This document shows, in pieces, positions 57,960-64,000 of a DNA stretch of 64,000 nt. A program made the position numbers and the translations under genes. Below the pieces are notes generated by a model. That model was not told the origin of the DNA and ran no database searches. It saw nothing but the letters and a program-made list of their open reading frames with translations. The stretch lies in NCBI RefSeq assembly GCF_034190915.1, contig NW_026947490.1:68189494-68253493 (forward strand). Direction: 5' to 3'. Positions within the stretch are counted from its first letter, which is position 1, and every line of letters starts with the position of its first letter. The DNA comes from Cavia porcellus (Eukaryota > Chordata > Mammalia > Rodentia > Caviidae).

Positions 57960-60370
57960 CTTAGCTCTTAATTGGTTTTCCTGGAATGCCAATATCTGAA
58001 TATGGTTATTAGCAACACTGTGGTCCATTCCTGGACAGCTGGGAACTGTGCCAAATATGCTGCAACCTCCCGGCCCAAGCGAATGGAGGTGATGGGATCC
58101 TGGAACGGAGACAAAGGCCAACAGCCACATCCAGAGGACAGCACTGAAAGGCAGACGTTTACTAAAGAGGTCTCCATATTAGAAACAAAGCTTTCCTCTA
58201 TGATAACCCGAAGCCTCCAAAAAGCCACCAAACCAACACAGAAGCACACAAAGCAGAGCAAAACAAAACCTCCCCAAACTCCCAACTTCCCCAGCTGTGC
58301 TCTGGAAATGTTTGAAATGGTAACTGTGGAGATAAAACAACAGGTCTGCAAGGCATTTGGCAACCTTATAGAAGATGAAAAAGTAAACAGATAAATAAAA
58401 TGATCAGCAAGTCTATAGGAAACACTAATAAAAAGCTAGCAGAGCTAAACAAAATGGTCAAAACATGAATGAACAACACAGAAAATATTTAGAGTCTATA
58501 AAAAGGCTCAACATAGAAAGTTTGGAGATTAAATATTCTGTTGAAAGTTAGGGGAGCAGAAATGACTAACATGAGGGCAGCAAGTCAGAACTAGAAGGCA
58601 GGGCTGTGCTGGGGAACAATTAATGAGAGATTCCTTAAAACACGGAAAAATCAGGAGCGTTCTTGTACACTACCAATGAACCATCGAAAAGAAAAATTAA
58701 GCACTTAGGCACTAACCTAACTAAGGAAGTGAAAGACCTGTACAGTAAAAACTATAGCACTCTGAAAAAGGAAATTGAAGAAGACACCAGAAAATGGAAG
58801 GGTATCGCCTGTTCCTGGATAGCCAGAATCATTACAGTCGATATGGCCATACTTCCAAAATTGATATACAGATTTAACACAGTCCCAATCAAAGTATGAG
58901 TAGAAGTCTTCACAAAACTTGAGAAAATAATCATAAAATTCATAAGGAACCAAAGACATCCAGAATAGTAAAAGCAATCCTGGGTAACAAAAGCAAATTA
59001 GGAGGCATTATAGTTGCAGACTTGAAGTTATATTGTAAAGCAACAGTGATAAAACAAACAAACAAACAAACAAAAAAATACGGTACTGGCACAAAAACAT
59101 ACATGAGGATCAATGGAACAGAGCAGAAGAAGCAGGAACAATTCCAAGCACATTCAACTATTTGACAAAGGGGCAAAAATGTATTTTGGAAGAAAGTTCT
59201 TTAATACATGATGCTGGGAAAACTGGCTCTGCACTACAGATGACTGACTCAACCTATAACTCCCGCATCTACTCAGTTAAAATCAAAATGGATCGAAGAT
59301 TTAAACACTAAAACAAGAGCATTAAACCTGCTAGAAGGTGAAGTCTTCTTGAAGTCTAAGGCATAGGCAAGGACTTCCTAAACAGAACCCAATTGTACAA
59401 GAAATAACACCAAGAATCAACAAATGGGATCATATTAAATTGAAAAGGTTCTGAACAGCAAAAGAAACAAAAGACAAAATGACAATGGGGAAAATTGTTG
59501 TCAACTACACCGGAGACAGAAAAGACCCAATAAAAGACCCAATCAAAAGAATGGGCAGTGATGTGAACAGATACTTCACAGAAGAAATACAAACAGCCAA
59601 CTTATACATAAAGAAATACTCAATATCACTGTCTGTTAGAGAAGTGCAAATTAAAACAGCACTGGGATTCCATATTACCCAGAAAGAATGGCTGCCATCA
59701 TGAAATCCCATACTAACAAATGCTGGTGAGGCTGTTTTGAAAAGAAACTCTTCCATATTTTTGTTGGGAGTGTAAACTAATGCAATCACTTTGCAAATCA
59801 GAATGGAGATTCCTCAAAAAAACTAAAACTAGGAATTCCATTTAACCCAGTTATCCCTTCTCTACACATCATCGTGAAAGAGTTAGAAATTATATTACAG
59901 TGATCGTGAATGCCATGTTTATGGTAGCACAATCTGTAACAGTTAAACCTTGGGAGCAGCCTATGTGCCCATCCGGAGCTGAAGGAATAAAGGCAAGGTG
60001 GTGTTTACACACAGTGGGGTACAACTCTTCCCTAAAGAAAGATAAGCGAGTCATCTGTAGGAAACTGGATGTGCCCTGAAACTATAGTATGAAGTGAAAT
60101 AGATCAGACACACATAAGCTTAAATATCACAATGTTTCTCTTACATGAGAAACATACACTGTAAACAAAGGGCAAAGTAAAAAGGTAGATAATAGGAAGT
60201 AGGGAGAAATCCTCAAATGGGGAGGCGTCAAGAGGTGGCGGGAGGGGGAGGTAAGGAGGGCGAGGAGATGAAAACAGAGATTAAGATGCGCTATGTCCAT
60301 GGGCCAACTCCACCCCGGGAATGTAAACACTGGGTGCTATACACGTGTGCTATAAAGTGGTTTTAAAAAT
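57960..60370 (+). mobile_element. Degenerate, internally deleted L1 LINE
   Basis: From about 58660 the translation carries L1 ORF2 motifs: [20 protein letters not shown], then [19 protein letters not shown] and NTVPIKV. This is followed by GGTACTGGCACAAAAACA, ATCAACAAATGGGATCATAT, GAAGTGCAAATTAAAACAGC and the 'agtgaaatagatcagacac' 3' text, all in L1 order. Frameshifts and stops are frequent. The part before 58640 may be ORF1 or 5' UTR, so most of ORF2, including the endonuclease and much of the reverse transcriptase, would be deleted. The 5' boundary is uncertain. Confidence 0.75.
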
Positions 60371-60384
60371 AAAATGAGGATAAG

Positions 60385-60475
60385 TCTAGGACCTCAGCTC
60401 AGTGGGAGGATGCTTGCCTAGCACTGGAAAATCCCTGGATTCAATCTTTAGCACTGCAAAAATAAAAATGAAATG
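60385..60475 (+). mobile_element. ID-type SINE, older copy
   Basis: CTCAGCTCAGTGGGAGGATG, CTTGCCTAGCACTGG and TGGATTCAATC keep the tRNA-derived layout with an A-rich end. Confidence 0.75.
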
Positions 60476-60484
60476 AGAAAACAA

Positions 60485-60630
60485 TTTCTACAAGTCAGGT
60501 ACAGTGAAGTAACCCTGTGATCCCAGCATTCAGGATTCTGAGGCAGAAGGATCACAAAGTCGGTCAACCTAGGTTACATAGCGAGTTCAAAAGGCTGCCT
60601 GGGCTCCATAAGGAGACCCCATTTTAAAAA
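60485..60630 (+). mobile_element. B1-type SINE
   Basis: TGTGATCCCAGCATTCAGGA, TTCTGAGGCAGAAGGATC, AGGTTACATAGCGAG and GGAGACCCCATTTTAAAAA identify a diverged B1. Confidence 0.78.
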
Positions 60631-61859
60631 AGATTCTTTTGCATCCTATCCTCAGATACTGTGTGAGTTCTGCCTAATCTGCTTGCAAGAAACTACATCC
60701 ATAAGCAAGGACCACAGTCCTGGAGGATGTACACATACTGCAGATTTCAGTTCTGTCCTGTTTAGTGCTGTTTGCAGTTTTGGGTGCTCTTCAAGGATGA
60801 CTGTTCTGCACGTGTCACCCCAAAATACAATGGAAGTTGAGCTTCAGCAGTTCAATAGTTCTCAACTCTTCTGAACACACTCAAAGAGCCAAAAGCCAGC
60901 CTGTGAGATGTCCTCACACATCCAGTTATCCCCGATACAACACTGAGCCTGAGGACAAAAGGGTTGGTATATTTTGTTTTGTTTTGTGAATTCTTTAAGC
61001 ACAGTGAGGCAGCAGCTTGCCTGAGGGCTGTGCTTTGGCAAGACCAGGAGCCTTTGGTTTAGTGGCCCACACAGTGGGGAGGGAATGATTGAGGGGGGTG
61101 CAAGGCTTGCTTCCTGCTACTCTACCTGGGAGGTAGGCCCTGGGGTGCTGCATGCTCCCAAAGCCACCAAGCTTGAGTGCAGACTGAGTCACCTAGGGTG
61201 GATCCTGGAACTAGAATGGCAAACTGCATCCCAACTTGAGGACAGTCCAAGAGACAGCCTTGCCCATTTGGGCAGCGCCAGCCTCCCTCCTCAGGGGTCT
61301 TTTGGAGGTTGGCTCTGCTGGGCTATTTGGAAATGTTTGCGTGCATTCTTACAGTGGCTGTGCTAACAAATTGCTGTGTGTGCCAGAGGATGCCTTGAGG
61401 CCTTTCAAAGGAAGAGAAGAGGCTCAGCCCTGACACTGCCTCTACACGCCTGTTGGTGCTCACTGCTTTGGCCCTGTAACTGGGTCAGAGTGCTAACCAG
61501 GGAGGGCCTCTGGCTGCCACTGGGTGGAAACGGCTGCCCTGGCTGGATAGGCAGCTGTTGCTACAGATGCCTCCAAGTGCTCAGGACTGGGTGCCATACC
61601 TCCCCAAGCACCCTTGGAAGTTCCTGGTGCCAAAGCCATGCCTGGCCCCAGTGCCAGGAGGGAATGGCGCCACCTGGAGGGCACCCCCAGCTCTCAGTGG
61701 GTAGGGACACTGGTCACAATGGCTGAGTAGGAGTGTGGGTGAGTGGTGACCCTCGCGGGCAGCTGCTTAGCAGCATCCCTGCAAGGTTTTCTGCAAGCTC
61801 AGCTGCGGAGTCAGAGGGGGTGGACTGGCCTGAAGGAGGCATCCAGCCATTCCAGCAGT

Positions 61860-61955
61860 GGCTTATGGATTTCTCTTTGCTTTTGACTCAAGGGCTTGCT
61901 ATGTGGTTGAGGCTGGTCTTGAACTCACAGTGAGCTTCCTGCCTCAAGGGTTACA
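61860..61955 (-). mobile_element. B1-type SINE fragment
   Basis: Reversed core: GGGCTTGCTATGTGGTTGAG, GCTGGTCTTGAACTCACAGT, CTTCCTGCCTCAAGGGTTAC. Confidence 0.65.
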
Positions 61956-62559
61956 GATTTCTGACAGACAGCAGCAGTTAGCACTGCTGGCCTAGTGCTG
62001 GCCCTGAAGACAGGTGCTGGCCACCTTCCATGAGCATGTGCACTGGCTTCCATTACCACAAGCAAGCTCCCCCCAGAGTTCCAGCTCCCAGCCAGGCCAC
62101 AGATGCTGACCTCAGAGTCTTCCCATCCTACATGAAATGGCTCCTGACCTTTCTGGTGGTGAGAGGAAGAAACATACCCCTTACCCTCCAGTACAGACTT
62201 CAGGTCCACAGTGTTTGATTTTGTTTTAAGTTCCACTGACATTTCGGCAGAGATGGTTTTACCTTTCCATTCAGACTGCACATTTGTTCCCACAGAGAAC
62301 CCTGATATCACACAAGCTGCAGGATCTGCCTCTCCAGGGATGCTCGTGACAAGGAGCTGAAGTCCTTCACTCACAGCCACCGATGACTCTGAACGAAGGG
62401 CGCCTGCCACTCGCCACAGCTCCCTGGAGGCCTGCTTGAGCCCCATGCCATCTGTGTCCTGCAGTGCTTCCCTCCTTTAGACTCCATGCTGTGGCCGATA
62501 CACAGCCCGGCAGGGCCTGTGACTGCTCTCTTCTCTGACTGCCACGAGCTTCCTGACCG

Positions 62560-63015
62560 ACAACATTTCCCTTCTTCACATTTTCCTACTTTTTCCTCTC
62601 TACCCCCATTGCTGAGCGCCAACCACCGGCCCCCAGTGGTCCCAGCCTGGTTCTGAGTCCTGACCAGCATTTTCTCATCCACCCTCCATGCAGCTTCCAG
62701 AAAGATGTTTCTCTGCATCAGTGGAAGCCTGGTGAGCTGCGCCTCTGCTTCACATGCTGTAACCCAGGCTCCTCTGTCTGCAGAGGGTGGGTTTTCTTAG
62801 CAGAGCCCTCGAGCTGCTGCCTCTGCCGCTCAGCCTCCTATCCTGTTCTCCTCTTAGTCTGCGTGGGGCTCTGTGCTCCTGGCACTCAGGCAGGCTTCTT
62901 CCTGGCCCTCTGCCCATCTGAAGTCTCTTCCCTCCTTAAAGATACAGCCTTTTTCCTCTAAGAAGACTCCTCTCAACTTCTGCTTAGCGGTGCCTCTGTC
63001 CTTCAGCTTACCTCA
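62560..63015 (-). mobile_element. L2 LINE remnant
   Basis: The stretch has the C/T-rich reversed L2 3' text, with CTGAAGTCTCTTCCCTCC, CTCTAAGAAGACTCCTC and TCCTGGCACTCAGGCAGG. It is diverged, and boundaries are approximate. Confidence 0.5.
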
Positions 63016-63044
63016 CAGGCTTCTCCTGGCTCTTACCATTTGCT

Positions 63045-63232
63045 GTGGTTTGCATGTGTCCTCACAATTCCTGGGCTGAGATTTGATCCGCACTGTGAGG
63101 TATTCAGAGCACTGAGACCTAATTTGACTATGGTGTCTAGGGGTCATCTTTGGGAGGTGGCTAGACAAGGTCATCAGAGACAGTTTCCATGATAGTACCC
63201 TGGTGTCTTTATCAGAAGAGGAAGAGAGACCA

Positions 63233-63280
<48 letters not shown>

Positions 63281-63410
63281 CTTTGTCTTGCATTGTGATG
63301 CTCTATGTCTTCTGGCTCTCTTAGCCTGCAGAACTACAAGCTAAACTAAGCCGCTTCTCTTTATGGTTTCCCACTCCGTGGTATCATGTTTCCAGTCACA
63401 GTAAATGCAG
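63045..63410 (+). mobile_element. MaLR-type LTR (MLT1-like) containing a microsatellite
   Basis: The text follows GTGGTTTGCATGTGTCCTCA, TTTGGGAGGTGGCTAGACAA, GGTGTCTTTATCAGAAGAGG, TAGCCTGCAGAACTACAAGC and GTTTCCCACTCCGTGGTATC, the usual MLT1 order. A (CA)n run interrupts it at 63235. Confidence 0.68.
63235..63278. repeat. (AC)22 microsatellite
   Basis: Uninterrupted AC run inside the MLT1-like LTR. Confidence 0.96.
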
Positions 63411-64000
63411 TCCCTACTAAGTCACACATTCTCTGCTGGACACACTGGGCAGGCCGGAGAACCTGGTGAGTGTCCAGTATAGCTCAGTGCTTGGCACACA
63501 GTAGACACACAGCAATTATTCTTGAATGGATAAATGTACGCTGACTGAGAGCTCAGTTACCCTTCAATTTCAATTTCTTTCTTAAAGGCTGCAGAAACTT
63601 AAGTTTCAGTTTCAATAAGAGACAATGCCCTAGAAAAATGCATTGACCTTTTACCATTTTTAATTCACTAACCCAGAAAAGTTCTGTAAGTTGTTAATTC
63701 TACTGTTCAGTGGCCAATTATCATACCTTTGGCTCTGTCCTTTCTCTTACTGTGAAACCTGTCTCATGCTTACTGTGAAGCATGGTCTCACACTAACAGT
63801 CACAATTACGGAGCCCTGCCTGCATCCCACCTTGGGTTTGACAGGTACCATTACCCATTCAACTCTCATTACTACTGGACAAACAGAGAACGCTTAAACA
63901 GACTGATCACTGGATGGAACGAATCTCAACATTCGTTAATGTGTCTTTCAGAGGGCTCAGAGTGAGAGATTTCAGCTGCTGGATTTGAGTTAACTCTGTT

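Larger units (their letters stand above)
38317..64000 (-). other. FRMD4A: FRMD4A large intron, 5' side beyond window
   Basis: No FERM-coding sequence was found here on either strand, so I read all 25.7 kb as intron. The next exon upstream should encode the stretch ending in a Lys just before IFQWRQ. Contents: microsatellites, B1/ID/B4 SINEs, L1 pieces in both orientations, MaLR-type LTRs, L2/MIR remnants and one retroposed insert with target-site duplications. A small unrecognised exon cannot be excluded by eye. Confidence 0.75.

Noticed and set aside
58663..58899. 78-codon frame with reverse-transcriptase-like text
   Set aside because: It is a fragment of a decayed L1 ORF2, not an independent gene.
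38317..64000. Another upstream FRMD4A exon in the large intron
   Set aside because: I looked for the expected text before IFQWRQ (a WWLGL-type stretch) on the minus strand and did not find it; a profile search would be decisive.

Overview
This is mammalian nuclear DNA from a rodent. Tandem intron/exon structure, GT-AG splice sites, MIR/L2/L1/MaLR remnants, B1 SINEs, ID (tRNA-derived) SINEs and B1-ID composites of B4 type are all present. I found no B2 element, which argues against mouse, rat or hamster and for a non-muroid rodent; I cannot name the species. No bacterial-type operon, CRISPR array or phage is present.

One gene explains all the coding sequence I can support: FRMD4A (FERM domain containing 4A), on the minus strand. 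Ten consecutive coding exons run from 38316 (5'-most in the transcript) down to base 1, where the last visible exon is cut by the window edge. Joined in order they give 2109 nt (703 codons) with no stop and matching phases at all nine junctions. The piece starts in the last part of the FERM domain (F3 lobe), runs through the FERM-adjacent region and the coiled-coil cytohesin-binding module (CUPID/DUF3338), and ends in the long Ser/Pro-rich tail. The exons for the N-terminal FERM part lie beyond 64000, and the final tail residues lie before base 1.

Layout: 1-2892 holds the three 3'-most exons. 2893-14224 holds four more, separated by introns of 2-3 kb. 14225-27444 is a 13 kb intron with SINEs and a Tigger-like DNA transposon remnant. 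27445-38316 carries three exons for the F3 and FERM-adjacent regions. 38317-64000 is one large intron interrupted by SINEs, L1 pieces in both orientations, MaLR-type LTRs, and a 1.3 kb retroposed insert of unknown source with perfect target-site duplications.

FRMD4A is known as a scaffold linking Par-3 and the Arf6 exchange factor cytohesin-1 in epithelial polarity. I saw no new multi-gene system. The most interesting signals are the unidentified retroinsertion, young ID SINEs with intact duplications, (UG)n tracts bracketing an exon in the sense pre-mRNA, a frame-preserving 57-nt exon next to a weak donor, and an intronic minisatellite close to an acceptor.
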